From Calothrix membranacea FACHB-236 (GTDB taxonomy: Bacteria > Cyanobacteriota > Cyanobacteriia > Cyanobacteriales > Nostocaceae), in contig NZ_JACJPX010000007.1 of the NCBI RefSeq assembly GCF_014696315.1, forward strand, positions 1-64,000: a DNA stretch of 64,000 nucleotides, read 5' to 3'. Position 1 is the first letter of the stretch. Every line of letters starts with the position of its first letter. This document shows positions 1-8,338 of the stretch, piece by piece. The position numbers and the translations under genes were made by a program. The notes below the pieces were generated by a model, which saw only the letters and a list, made by a program, of their open reading frames with translations, did not search any database and had not been told where the DNA came from.

Positions 1-50
1 ATCCCCAATCCCCAATCCCCAATCCCCAATCCCCAATCCCCAATCCCCAT
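1..50. repeat. (CCCCAAT)n heptamer array
   Basis: Seven C4 runs spaced exactly 7 bases apart fill the window edge and end 50 bases before the ClC start codon. The array probably continues to the left of the window. On the minus strand it reads as G4 tracts with 3-base loops, so it could form a G-quadruplex. The same heptamer occurs at about 7700, 9540, 15294, 38896 and 51562. Confidence 0.9.
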
Positions 51-99
51 TTAAAATATGATTTGATGTATTCATAACTTAATATTTTTTAAAATTTTT

Positions 100-2721
100 A
101 TGCCACTCCCTGTTCTGACTCAGCGCTTTCGTAGTCTGTGGCAGCCAAGAAGAGGTTTAGCGATCGCACAAGCGTCTGTGATCGGTATTGTAGCTGCCTT
201 GTCGGCAGTGTTTCTGAAGGTGGGATCGGGATGGTTGGGAACATGGCGAGTCCATACGACTCACCTATTTCCGGTATGGTTGGCGTTACCTATAGTTGGC
301 ATGAGTCTGGGGTATATCTCTGGTTGGTTGGTAGAAAGATTTGCCCCAGAGGCTTCGGGTAGCGGTATCCCCCAAGTCAAAGCTTCGTTGGCTAATGTGC
401 CTATAACTTTATCTTGGCGTGTAGCGGCTGTGAAGTTGTTCAGTGCGATTATTGCCTTGGGTTCTGGTATGACTCTAGGACGACAAGGCCCCACTGTGCA
501 GGTAGGCGCAGGTTTGGCAGCTGGGATGAGTCGTTGGGTTCCCACCTCTCCAGATTACCGACGACAAATGATTGCAGCAGGTGCGGGTGCAGGTTTGGCA
601 GCTGCGTTTAATGCGCCGATCGCAGGTGTATTGTTTATCGTGGAAGAGTTACTCCAAGATTTATCCGGGCTAACTCTGGGAACCGCGATTATCGCCTCGT
701 TTATTGGTGGGGTAATATCTCGTTTATTAGGTGGCGGTAGTCTAGACTTAAACCTGCATTTAGCTCAATCCCAAAGTCAATTTTCTATCCCAGAAATTCC
801 TTTTTTCCTGCTGTTGGGCATATTAGCTGGATTGTTCGGCGCATTATTTAATCAAGGTCTAGTTTTTAGTATCAAAATTTATCGCCGATTGCACATTAGT
901 TTACCGCTAAGAGTGGCTTTAGCTGGTTTTGTTTCTGGTTGTGTCGTCTCAATCCTCCCCGCATCTTTTCGTGATAATACTGGGTTAAGAGAGTATTTTA
1001 TTACAGGCGATGCCAATGCATTATTAGCAGCGATCGCATTTGTGGCTCAGTTCATTCTCACCTTGATCGCCTTTGGTTCCGGCGCACCTGGGGGTTTATT
1101 CGCACCTAGCCTAATTTTAGGTTCTTGTTTAGGACACATCATTGGTGTACTTGAGTCCCAAATTTTAGGAGGTGGTTTACCTACAACCTACGCTTTGGCG
1201 GGAATGGGCGGATTTTTTAGCGCTGTTTCTAAAGTCCCCATCACCGCGATTGTGATTGTGTTTGAGATGACTACCGATTTCAACCTAGTGCTACCTTTAA
1301 TGATTGTTTGTGTAGCATCTTACTTGGTTGCTGAGAAAGTAGTTCCTGGTTCGCTGTACGAGAAGCTTTTACTGTTAAAAGGTATCACCCTCGCTTGCAA
1401 TGTTCCTGTAGAAAGCGTCATGCGAACATTAACAGCTAATAATGTGATGCAACAACGAGTAGAAACTTTAGATGTAGAAATGAGCGCAGAGGAGGCTATA
1501 CAAGCATTTTCACGTTCTCATCACCGGGGGTTTCCCGTAGTTGAAGAAGGCAAGCTTGTAGGCATTATTACTCAATCTGATTTACTCAAAATCCGCGATC
1601 GCAATATCCCAAATGATACGCCTCTACGGGAGATTATGACACCCAGCCCGATCACGGTGGCACCAAAACACAACCTGAGTAATGTGTTGTATTTGCTGGA
1701 TCGTTATCAAATTAGTCGCTTACCAGTAGTAGAAGGGCGAAAACTGATTGGCATTATTACCCGTGCAGATATTATTCGTGCAGAAGCCGACTATCTCAAC
1801 TGCGAGAATGCGACACCAGGGCCGCAACCGGAACCATCCTATGTAGTTTACCAAACGCGAGCGCCCAACATTGGTAGAGGTAGATTACTCGTCACAGTTG
1901 CTAACCCCGAAACAGCAGCAACTTTATTACAAATGGCAGCTGCAATTGCCCGCGATCGCCATTATGAAATAGAGTGTGTGCAAGTTATCTTAGTCTCGCG
2001 CCACAGTTCCCCCACCGAAACCCAAGTTAGAACAGCCAAAAGTCGGCGCTTACTCAGACAAGCAGAAGTATTAGCTAAAAAATGGCGCATTCCATTACAT
2101 ACACAAATTCGCGTCGCCCATGATGTCGCCCAAGCGATTTTAGAGACAATCAACGAGCGTCACATCGATTTAATATTGATGGGTTGGAAAGGTAACACAT
2201 CTACCCCAGGTAGGATTTTTGGCACCGTTGTTGATAGCATCATTCGCCAAGCTACCTGCGATGTCATGTTAGTCAAATTAGGTAATGGTCAACAGTCAAC
2301 CGTCAACAGTCAACAGTCATTCAACCGTTGGTTAGTACCTATGGCTGGTGGCCCTAATGCCAGGATGGCGATTAAATTACTTCCGGCTTTAGTGACATTA
2401 GGAGACGATCCCCTCATCCGCCTCACAAGGGTATTTAAACCATCGGAATTAGAACCAGACATGACAATTTTAGAACAGTCCATCCGCCAGCTAATTCACC
2501 ACCGCAAATTATCTAGTACCGTAATTGCTTGCCCAGTTGAAGCTGATTCAGTTTCCCAAGGTGTGATTAACTTAGTAAAAACCGAGGGATACGATGTAGT
2601 AGTTTTAGGCGCTTCACGGGAAGGGTTATTACAGCAGGCAATTCAAGGTAATATTCCCGAAGCGATCGCCTCTGGTGTAGAAAGTACAGTCATTTTGGTG
2701 AGGGGTGCAATTAATAGTTAA
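100..2721 (+). CDS. ClC chloride channel/transporter with CBS pair and two USP domains
   Basis: An 873-residue inner-membrane protein of the ClC family. The membrane part (about 20-430) carries the chloride-filter motifs GSGIP and GRQGPT and a later GAPGGLFAPSL segment. A CBS pair follows (about 450-565), then two universal-stress-protein-like domains (about 594-728 and 741-873). Family knowledge: ClC proteins move chloride, either as channels or as Cl-/H+ exchangers, and CBS or USP domains can bind adenine nucleotides. The outer gating glutamate of exchangers (GREGP) is Gln129 here, whereas the inner glutamate-containing motif (FIVEEL) is kept. This suggests uncoupled, channel-like behaviour, which is inference. 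A heptamer-derived insert QQSTVNSQQ sits between the USP domains. The start ATG lies in AT-rich DNA just after the edge repeat. It could also respond to stress or energy state. Confidence 0.93.
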   Translation: MPLPVLTQRFRSLWQPRRGLAIAQASVIGIVAALSAVFLKVGSGWLGTWRVHTTHLFPVWLALPIVGMSLGYISGWLVERFAPEASGSGIPQVKASLANVPITLSWRVAAVKLFSAIIALGSGMTLGRQGPTVQVGAGLAAGMSRWVPTSPDYRRQMIAAGAGAGLAAAFNAPIAGVLFIVEELLQDLSGLTLGTAIIASFIGGVISRLLGGGSLDLNLHLAQSQSQFSIPEIPFFLLLGILAGLFGALFNQGLVFSIKIYRRLHISLPLRVALAGFVSGCVVSILPASFRDNTGLREYFITGDANALLAAIAFVAQFILTLIAFGSGAPGGLFAPSLILGSCLGHIIGVLESQILGGGLPTTYALAGMGGFFSAVSKVPITAIVIVFEMTTDFNLVLPLMIVCVASYLVAEKVVPGSLYEKLLLLKGITLACNVPVESVMRTLTANNVMQQRVETLDVEMSAEEAIQAFSRSHHRGFPVVEEGKLVGIITQSDLLKIRDRNIPNDTPLREIMTPSPITVAPKHNLSNVLYLLDRYQISRLPVVEGRKLIGIITRADIIRAEADYLNCENATPGPQPEPSYVVYQTRAPNIGRGRLLVTVANPETAATLLQMAAAIARDRHYEIECVQVILVSRHSSPTETQVRTAKSRRLLRQAEVLAKKWRIPLHTQIRVAHDVAQAILETINERHIDLILMGWKGNTSTPGRIFGTVVDSIIRQATCDVMLVKLGNGQQSTVNSQQSFNRWLVPMAGGPNARMAIKLLPALVTLGDDPLIRLTRVFKPSELEPDMTILEQSIRQLIHHRKLSSTVIACPVEADSVSQGVINLVKTEGYDVVVLGASREGLLQQAIQGNIPEAIASGVESTVILVRGAINS
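2289..2319 (+). repeat. TCAACAG-type heptamer array inside the ClC gene
   Basis: About four units of TCAACAG/TCAACCG lie in frame in the linker between the two USP domains. They encode QQSTVNSQQ. The same heptamer and the same peptide occur in mfd (38439-38473), and a non-coding copy lies upstream of ppk1 (51646-51684). Confidence 0.85.
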
Positions 2722-2730
2722 AAATTGCTC

Positions 2731-2760
2731 ATAAAAAAACAAAGCCTGCTTTTGCAGGCT
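2731..2760 (-). terminator. Rho-independent terminator of the WGxxGxxG gene
   Basis: Arms AGCCTGC and GCAGGCT pair across a TTTT loop (2743-2760). Read on the minus strand, the hairpin is followed by a T-rich tract (2733-2739), so it ends transcription from the gene at 2813. The plus-strand side has no T tract, so it serves the ClC gene poorly. Confidence 0.8.
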
Positions 2761-2812
2761 GCAACTTAAACTTCTTGAAAGGATTGGCAGAAAATTGCAG
2801 GATGTCTTGAGA

Positions 2813-3100
2813 TTAATAGTTAGAACGTGAAGAGGAAACTACATCGCGGTTGCTGTAAGCGCTGTCATCATGTCTGCGACTTTTACGTCCAAATAAACCA
2901 AACAAACCGAGTAAACCTAGTAAACCCCAATCGCCATCTGCATAATTACCGTCTGTCAGAGGGCGGTCTGTAGTCGTAGTAGTAGTGCCATCAGGGTTGG
3001 TAGTTGTTTGAGCAGAAGCGGGTAGAACTGATGGTAATGTAGCTAAACTTAAGGCTAGAACTGTACTTCCTAAAATCTTAGAAACATTAAAGCGTTGCAT
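2813..3100 (-). CDS. Small secreted WGxxGxxG-type protein
   Basis: A 95-residue protein with a clear signal peptide (hydrophobic stretch, then PASAQ at about 27-31) and a Thr-rich linker. Its C-terminal region begins WGLLGLLGLFGLFGRKSRR and is followed by a polar tail. This Trp-Gly then Gly-Leu-rich stretch ending in basic residues resembles the WGxxGxxG family, whose function is unknown. The hydrophobic Gly-rich segment plus basic residues resembles a membrane-anchoring or sorting tail. The gene has its own terminator at 2731-2760 and a 336-base upstream region, so it is probably transcribed alone. Not homologous to its neighbours. Confidence 0.75.
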   Translation of the reverse strand: MQRFNVSKILGSTVLALSLATLPSVLPASAQTTTNPDGTTTTTTDRPLTDGNYADGDWGLLGLLGLFGLFGRKSRRHDDSAYSNRDVVSSSRSNY

Positions 3101-3436
3101 GATTAAGTCCCCACTTAATTACTGTAAGTAATAGTTACAGCTTATTAAGTTTTCAATGAAGTAGAATCATTCGTTAGCTGGAGATGGTTATCTTCTAGAA
3201 GTCGCATATTTTGCTAGCGGTTTTTCTAGCCAAATCCAAGGGGAGGATTTTTTCAGCCACAAGAATAATCAGCATATATAAATACTTGGTTAAGCGTTGT
3301 CAACTCAAAATTGGTTTTTGGGGAAAAGGTTAAAGGTTAAGGGTTAAAGGTTTTTTATTTCCCTTTTCCCATTTCCCTTTTTACCCTTAACCGACAAGTA
3401 TTGATATAGCAAGCTACGCGCTGCGTCTTTAAACAC
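3101..3436. other. Intergenic region with one dispersed inverted repeat
   Basis: The region separates two minus-strand genes and has no coding-looking ORF. Its only structured element is the inverted repeat at 3319-3403. The AT-rich part near 3110-3300 should hold the promoter of the gene at 2813, but I could not pick a convincing -35/-10 pair. Confidence 0.5.
3319..3403. repeat. Dispersed inverted repeat (GGTTAAGGG ... CCCTTAACC)
   Basis: The left part holds AAAGGTTAAAGG and GGTTAAGGG and the right part CCCTTTTTACCCTTAACC, giving an imperfect long hairpin. It ends CTTAACCGACAAGTATTG. A second copy at 18789-18859 has the same order and ends CTTAACCGAAAAGTATTG, matching 17 of 18 positions. 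It looks like a non-coding miniature repeat. Confidence 0.65.
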
Positions 3437-5188
3437 CTAACGTAATAATTCTTCTATTTGATGTTGGCTCCACAAAGTCCTGTAAAGGCCTTCTCTTTGC
3501 ACCAGAGTTAAGTGAGTGCCTATTTGAACAATTTTCCCCTTTTCCATCACAAAAATTCGGTCAGCAGCCGCCGCCGCCGATAGTTGATGCGTAATAAAAA
3601 CGACAGTTTTTTTGACTGTACCAGTTGAGAGATTTTTGAGGATTTGGGTAGCTGTTTGATTATCGACACTAGAAAGAGCATCATCCAAAATTAACACTGG
3701 GGCATCAACTAACATAGCTCTAGATAAAGCAGTACGTTGTCTTTGACCACCAGAAAGAGTAATCCCCCGTTCACCAACTATAGTGTCATACTGTTGGGTA
3801 AAATTGTGAATTTCTGATTCAATTTGCGCCATCTTAGCTACGTATTCTACATTTTCTTGCTCGCTAAGTGGGTCGCCGTAGCGGATGTTATTTCTAATGG
3901 TGGTGCTGAACAGAAAACTATCTTGGGGGACATAGGCGATCGCACCTCTTAAATCGGCTAAGGCTATCTTTGTAATGTCCACTCCATCCAAAAATAACTG
4001 TCCTGGCTCAATGTTTAATAAGCGTGGTAAGGCATTTGCTAAGGTTGATTTACCAGAACCAATAGCACCAACAATTGCCACAGTTTCCCCGGGATTAATC
4101 GTGAAGTTGATATTATCTAAAGCTGGGGTGGTAGCGCCTGGATATGTATAAGTGAAATTTTTCGCTCTCAGTTTCCCTTTAACTTGCGTTTTGGGTAGAT
4201 GAACGACATCATCTGCATCTTTAATTTTGGGTGTAACGCTGAGAATTGATTCTAAGCGATCAATACTCACCTCACCTCGTTGGTAGGCGGTAATGGTAAA
4301 CCCTAACAAAGCGGTGGGAAAAACTAAACGCTCTACATAAATGAGTAATGCTAAAAAATCCCCAACAGCTAGGGTTCCTCCAGCAATGCGGGATGCTCCC
4401 AACCAGAGAATTACCAGTGAACTGATATTGGCTAATCCCCCAATCAGGGGAAACAATGTATTGCGGCTTTTTGCTAGTTCCAAGTTAGCCGTCAATAGCT
4501 GCTCATTTTTCTGAGCGAAGGCGCGACGCTCGTTTTCTTCTTGGGCGTAAATTTTAATTAAGGCAATGCCACTAATATCTTCTTGAATGAGTTCACTAAT
4601 GTCAGATAGTTGTTCTTGAACTACGGTTTGTTGTTTACGTAGGCGATCGCTAAACAAATACACCAAAAAGAACATTAATGGATATACCGCCAAGGAGGCT
4701 AATGTCAAATCTACGCTAATTGCCAACATCACAGGCAATGTTAGCACGTAGGCAAAAAATGTATTTGCTAAACTCAGGACGGCAAAACCCAACAACCGCT
4801 TGATATTTTCCACATCGCTAGTAGCCCTACTAATTAAATCACCAATAGTATGAGTGGCGAAATAAGAAGGCTCTAGTCTTAGTAAATGTTCAAAAATGCG
4901 CTGTTTTAAGTCAAATTCTACCTCTCGCCCTACGCCGAACAGCCAAATGCGGGAAGCCATACGGATTAACCACATTGCTGAACTGAGCAAGACAATAACG
5001 ACTACGTAATTGAGAATTTCATACCAGTCGAAAGTTGTTGAGAGTCTGTCAACGCAACCGCGAATTAACCAAGGTATATAAACGCCTAATCCATTGACAG
5101 TCAATAAAGCCAAAATGCCTAAAATTGCTTCCCGCCAATGGGGACGCAGGTAAGCACTGAGTTTAGCAAGTCGTCGAGATTGTATCAT
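3437..5188 (-). CDS. ABC exporter, fused membrane and ATPase domains (MdlB-like)
   Basis: A 583-residue half-transporter of the type that works as a dimer exporting lipids, drugs or peptides. The membrane domain (about 1-310) has the usual six helices. The nucleotide-binding domain (about 330-583) shows Walker A GAIGSGKST, the Q-loop region YVPQDSF, signature LSGGQRQR, Walker B VLILDD, D-loop ALSSVD and switch His in FITHQ. All catalytic parts are present, so it should be active. The substrate cannot be told from the sequence, and the neighbours give no hint. It starts at an ATG and stands alone as a transcription unit. Confidence 0.92.
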   Translation of the reverse strand: MIQSRRLAKLSAYLRPHWREAILGILALLTVNGLGVYIPWLIRGCVDRLSTTFDWYEILNYVVVIVLLSSAMWLIRMASRIWLFGVGREVEFDLKQRIFEHLLRLEPSYFATHTIGDLISRATSDVENIKRLLGFAVLSLANTFFAYVLTLPVMLAISVDLTLASLAVYPLMFFLVYLFSDRLRKQQTVVQEQLSDISELIQEDISGIALIKIYAQEENERRAFAQKNEQLLTANLELAKSRNTLFPLIGGLANISSLVILWLGASRIAGGTLAVGDFLALLIYVERLVFPTALLGFTITAYQRGEVSIDRLESILSVTPKIKDADDVVHLPKTQVKGKLRAKNFTYTYPGATTPALDNINFTINPGETVAIVGAIGSGKSTLANALPRLLNIEPGQLFLDGVDITKIALADLRGAIAYVPQDSFLFSTTIRNNIRYGDPLSEQENVEYVAKMAQIESEIHNFTQQYDTIVGERGITLSGGQRQRTALSRAMLVDAPVLILDDALSSVDNQTATQILKNLSTGTVKKTVVFITHQLSAAAAADRIFVMEKGKIVQIGTHLTLVQREGLYRTLWSQHQIEELLR

Positions 5189-5458
5189 TCAGCACTAGCA
5201 GGGAGCAGGGAAGCGGGGAGCAGGAAGGGAGATGCGGAAGCAGAGGGAGCAGAGGAGAAAATTCACCTTTGGCTTTTAACTCTTCAACGCCAGTTCACCT
5301 AACGGAGACAACCTCCGCGCGTGACCGACTCTCCTTGATTCTTGACTCTTGCAAGCAAAACTACTCACCCTCCTCCTATTCTGACAGAAATAACAATTTA
5401 AATAAGGCCAGCCACCAGGACATAGTGTTTTGGCCTTGTGATTACTGACTTTTTAGGC

Positions 5459-6196
5459 TTATCTTTGAGGGCCACGCAAGAAAATATAAATCTGGTTGAG
5501 ATAACTTTCCCAGACTTGGGTTGTTACTTGCAGTGTTTCTGCACTTGGTACAAAGTCTTCAATCCGTAATCCGCGGTTTCTGATGTCCTGAGGATTCTGC
5601 AACAGATAAGGCGGAACTTTTACGCCGAATTGATTTAAAGCTATGGTTGACCGAACCATATCAGCTGCAGGTAGAATACCATTCGCTGCAACATCAGAGA
5701 CATTGCCTATGGTATTTTCTGGCCCTAAAGCCACCAAAGTTTCCGAGCTAGGGGGTAGTTGTCCTGAACCAGATGCTAGCCTCATATACTCAACTCTTTC
5801 TAGAGCTGCTAACTGAGGATTGCCCACCGTTGCTATAGGTGCCCTTACTAGGAAGTAAGCAATAGCTGGTGTACTTGATAACAGTAAAATTGTCAGTGCC
5901 CAACCCAGTAAGTATCCTCCTGGTTTATCTATCCCACCTCCCTTAATTCTCTGAGCCGCAAAAATCAACATCAAGACCGATGCACCCAGAGGTTTTAGCG
6001 GGAATGATACCATTCTCCACAAAGACGCTACGGCTGGTTCATTGGGGTTAAGAAACGCCAGCGCTATAACGATTAACACAATAACGATGACTAATCGTCC
6101 CACAAAATTCCCGGTAGGATAGAATCTTTGGAACAAAGAGTATACAACAGTGCCGATTAACAGCCACAGTAGTACTCGGCTTAGCAGTAGAAACAT
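5459..6196 (-). CDS. Membrane protein resembling a YdcF-family protein with a damaged core
   Basis: A 245-residue protein with about four membrane helices in the first 135 residues, then a soluble part. The membrane half and the last 35 residues (IEDFVPSAETL ... YIFLRG) remind me of cyanobacterial YdcF/DUF218 proteins, and ADMVRSTIALNQFGVKVPP sits where the end of DUF218 (HMPRA, then a Gly-rich strand) would be. The usual first half of DUF218, with its VVLGGG-like strand and SGG motif, is missing. I infer internal loss or strong divergence, recognised from memory rather than by alignment. It could instead be a separate family of unknown function. Confidence 0.6.
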   Translation of the reverse strand: MFLLLSRVLLWLLIGTVVYSLFQRFYPTGNFVGRLVIVIVLIVIALAFLNPNEPAVASLWRMVSFPLKPLGASVLMLIFAAQRIKGGGIDKPGGYLLGWALTILLLSSTPAIAYFLVRAPIATVGNPQLAALERVEYMRLASGSGQLPPSSETLVALGPENTIGNVSDVAANGILPAADMVRSTIALNQFGVKVPPYLLQNPQDIRNRGLRIEDFVPSAETLQVTTQVWESYLNQIYIFLRGPQR

Positions 6197-6505
6197 AGTA
6201 GATTAACTCTCAAATTTTCCGATGCAGTGAGCCATTGCGGTAGACGGGTTTCCCGACACATAGCAAATAGCATTCCCTTAAGGGATAGCCTCAAGGTTTC
6301 GGGCAGCGGATTTATTTTCTCGTCAAATTGTAATCGGACTGTTACTTGACTTAAAATACCTCACACCTCACACCCAAAGACTACCGTCGTAGTGATTTTA
6401 GTGCAATTTTTTGACACTGCGTCTATTATTTAAAATTTTCCCAATGAGTAATGGGGCACCAGTACATTAGATTAGTTGAGTAACTGTAACTCAAAAGGAT
6501 AAACT
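6197..6505. other. Divergent promoter region between the YdcF-like gene and galE
   Basis: No ORF. It contains a perfect TCCCTTAAGGGA palindrome (6274-6285) inside a dispersed repeat that shares GGGTTTCCCGAC followed by GCAAA with the region near 45450. Just before galE, TTGAGT and ACTCAA form a 6-base inverted repeat (6476-6494) next to the ribosome-binding site AAAGGAT. It could be an operator, but this is weak. Confidence 0.35.
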
Positions 6506-7507
6506 ATGTCACCGGAAAAGCCCACTATTTTAGTGACAGGAGGAGCAGGATATATCGGTTCCCATACCGTACTTGCCCTGAAGCGAGCAGGTTATGACGT
6601 AGTCATACTTGATAACCTCGTGTATGGGCATCGCGACTTAGTAGAGCAGGTTTTGCAAGTAGAGCTTGTAGCAGGGGATACTGCCGATCGCCCTTTACTC
6701 GATAAATTATTTCAAACCCACAATATTACGGCAGTTATGCACTTTTCTGCCTATGCCTATGTAGGAGAATCAGTCACAGACCCCGCTAAATACTACCGCA
6801 ATAACGTTTTGGGTACACTGGTGTTGCTAGAAGCGATGCTAGCTGCCTCTGTTAAGAAATTTGTATTTTCTTCTACTTGTGCAACCTATGGAGTACCAGA
6901 AGTTGTCCCAATTCCCGAGAATCATCCCCAAAATCCGATTAATCCCTATGGTGCTACCAAGTTAATGGTAGAGCGGATTCTCTCTGATTTTGATGTTGCC
7001 TATGGTCTAAAATCTGTGCGTTTCCGCTACTTTAATGCAGCTGGTGCCGATCCTACTGGATTACTAGGAGAAGACCACAACCCTGAAACCCATTTGATAC
7101 CTTTAGTGTTGCTCACAGCTTTAGGCAAGCGCGAATCGATTGCAATTTTTGGTACAGATTATCCCACACCGGATGGTACTTGTATTAGAGACTACATTCA
7201 CGTCAGCGACTTAGCAGATGCTCACGTTTTAGGATTGGAATATTTATTAAAAGGCAGCGATAGCGAAGTATTCAATTTAGGCAATGGTCTAGGCTTCTCA
7301 GTAAGAGAAGTAATTTCCGCAGCCGAGGATGTCACCGGGTTAACAATCCCAGTAAAAGAATGCGATCGCCGTCCTGGAGATCCGCCTTCATTAATCGGCA
7401 GTAGCGAAAAAGCCCGCAAAATCCTAGGCTGGCAACCCCAGTATCCAGACATCAAAGATATCGTCCTCCATGCCTGGCAATGGCATCAAAAGAGGCATAG
7501 GGAATAG
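6506..7507 (+). CDS. galE: UDP-glucose 4-epimerase
   Basis: A 333-residue short-chain dehydrogenase-type epimerase that interconverts UDP-glucose and UDP-galactose for cell-surface glycans. It has the NAD-binding motif TGGAGYIGSHT at the N-terminus, the catalytic Ser/Thr region FSSTCATYG, and the Tyr-x-x-x-Lys pair in NPYGATK. RYFNAAGADP and the RDYIHVSDLA stretch are typical of GalE. The length is normal. The start ATG has AAAGGAT a few bases upstream. The last codons (RHRE, stop TAG) already lie in a GGGCATA/GGGAATA-like heptamer block, so the natural C-terminus may have been replaced by repeat-derived residues. Confidence 0.95.
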   Translation: MSPEKPTILVTGGAGYIGSHTVLALKRAGYDVVILDNLVYGHRDLVEQVLQVELVAGDTADRPLLDKLFQTHNITAVMHFSAYAYVGESVTDPAKYYRNNVLGTLVLLEAMLAASVKKFVFSSTCATYGVPEVVPIPENHPQNPINPYGATKLMVERILSDFDVAYGLKSVRFRYFNAAGADPTGLLGEDHNPETHLIPLVLLTALGKRESIAIFGTDYPTPDGTCIRDYIHVSDLADAHVLGLEYLLKGSDSEVFNLGNGLGFSVREVISAAEDVTGLTIPVKECDRRPGDPPSLIGSSEKARKILGWQPQYPDIKDIVLHAWQWHQKRHRE

Positions 7508-7729
7508 GGAATGGGGCATGGGGCATGGGTAATGAGTAATGGGTAATGGGTAATGGGTAATGGGTAATGAGTAATGGGTAATGAGTAATGGGTAATGGGG
7601 GATGAGTAATGAGTAATGAGTAATGAGTAATGGGTAATAGTAGTTGCTCCTTGTCTCCTTGTCCCCCCTGCTCCCCCTGCTTCCTCATCTCCCTCATCTC
7701 CCCAATCCCCAGTCCCCAGTCCCCAATCA
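7502..7729. repeat. Composite heptamer block spanning from stop codon to stop codon
   Basis: The block fills the whole gap between two convergent genes. In order it holds GGGGCAT units, many TAATGGG/TAATGAG units, a CTCCTTGT/CCCCCTGCT section, and CCCCAAT/CCCCAGT units. Nearly every part has a period of 7. The galE stop (TAG, 7505-7507) and the opposite gene's stop (TGA on minus, 7727-7729) are both made by its ends. Similar blocks lie at 15291, 29490 and 38896. Confidence 0.85.
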
Positions 7730-8338
7730 CCTCCGCCGCTTCTGCACTACAGCCAAGACAATACCTAATGTGGCAAAAATAGCAGCGGCGATCGCCCACA
7801 AGGGTAAGGATGGAGATTGAGTTTCTATGGCTTCATTATTGACAGATTGATTGACATTCTGGGAAGCTTGTGGTATAGTTTGCGAACCTGATGCCACAGT
7901 AACTTGAAACTTTAACTCAAAAGGTTTGAAACTTTCCCCAGAAGTCGGTTTACCAGTAAGTGCCAGCTGATAAGCGCCTGGCTTGGGAAAGGTAATTTCT
8001 GCACCTGGTGTATCTTTGTAACGTTCAGCAGACACAGGTTTTAAAGGAGGTTCTAACAGGGGTGGCTCTTGTGGTGTATGGGGTTCAGCATAAATAGCCA
8101 ACCGACAATCACAATCTTTCAGTGCGATCGCTTTTCCACCTTTGCGAGTTAGTGCAAACCAAGCTTGTGCGGGTTTTCCGGCTTGGGGATTATCATTCGG
8201 TTCAATATGCAATGTGCCACCAACATCTGCGGATATTTTTACCGTATGAGCAGAGGCGGCGTGAATTGGAGTTAAGGATAGAAGCAATAAAAAAACTAAA
8301 GGAATAGAAGATTTAGCGTGGCTTAGTTGGGGGAACAT
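7727..8338 (-). CDS. Secreted or membrane-anchored periplasmic protein, possible metal-related
   Basis: A 203-residue protein with a signal peptide ending AASAH, a beta-rich domain of about 120 residues, and a C-terminal membrane helix (LWAIAAAIFATLGIVLAVVQ) followed by KRRR. The mature start with His after cleavage and a DCDCRLAIY segment suggest metal contact, and the fold may resemble CopC/YtkA-type immunoglobulin-like domains. That is inference. Its start codon lies 26 bases inside the 3' end of the TauE/SafE-like gene, so the two are translated from one message and probably act together. Its stop codon is formed by the neighbouring heptamer block. Confidence 0.7.
   Translation of the reverse strand: MFPQLSHAKSSIPLVFLLLLSLTPIHAASAHTVKISADVGGTLHIEPNDNPQAGKPAQAWFALTRKGGKAIALKDCDCRLAIYAEPHTPQEPPLLEPPLKPVSAERYKDTPGAEITFPKPGAYQLALTGKPTSGESFKPFELKFQVTVASGSQTIPQASQNVNQSVNNEAIETQSPSLPLWAIAAAIFATLGIVLAVVQKRRR

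Noticed and set aside
7452-7799. 115-codon ORF over the heptamer block
   Set aside because: Its translation is mainly the same 7-residue repeat (such as PITHYSL) in a repeat array, plus antisense parts of galE and the 7727 gene. It is not a gene.
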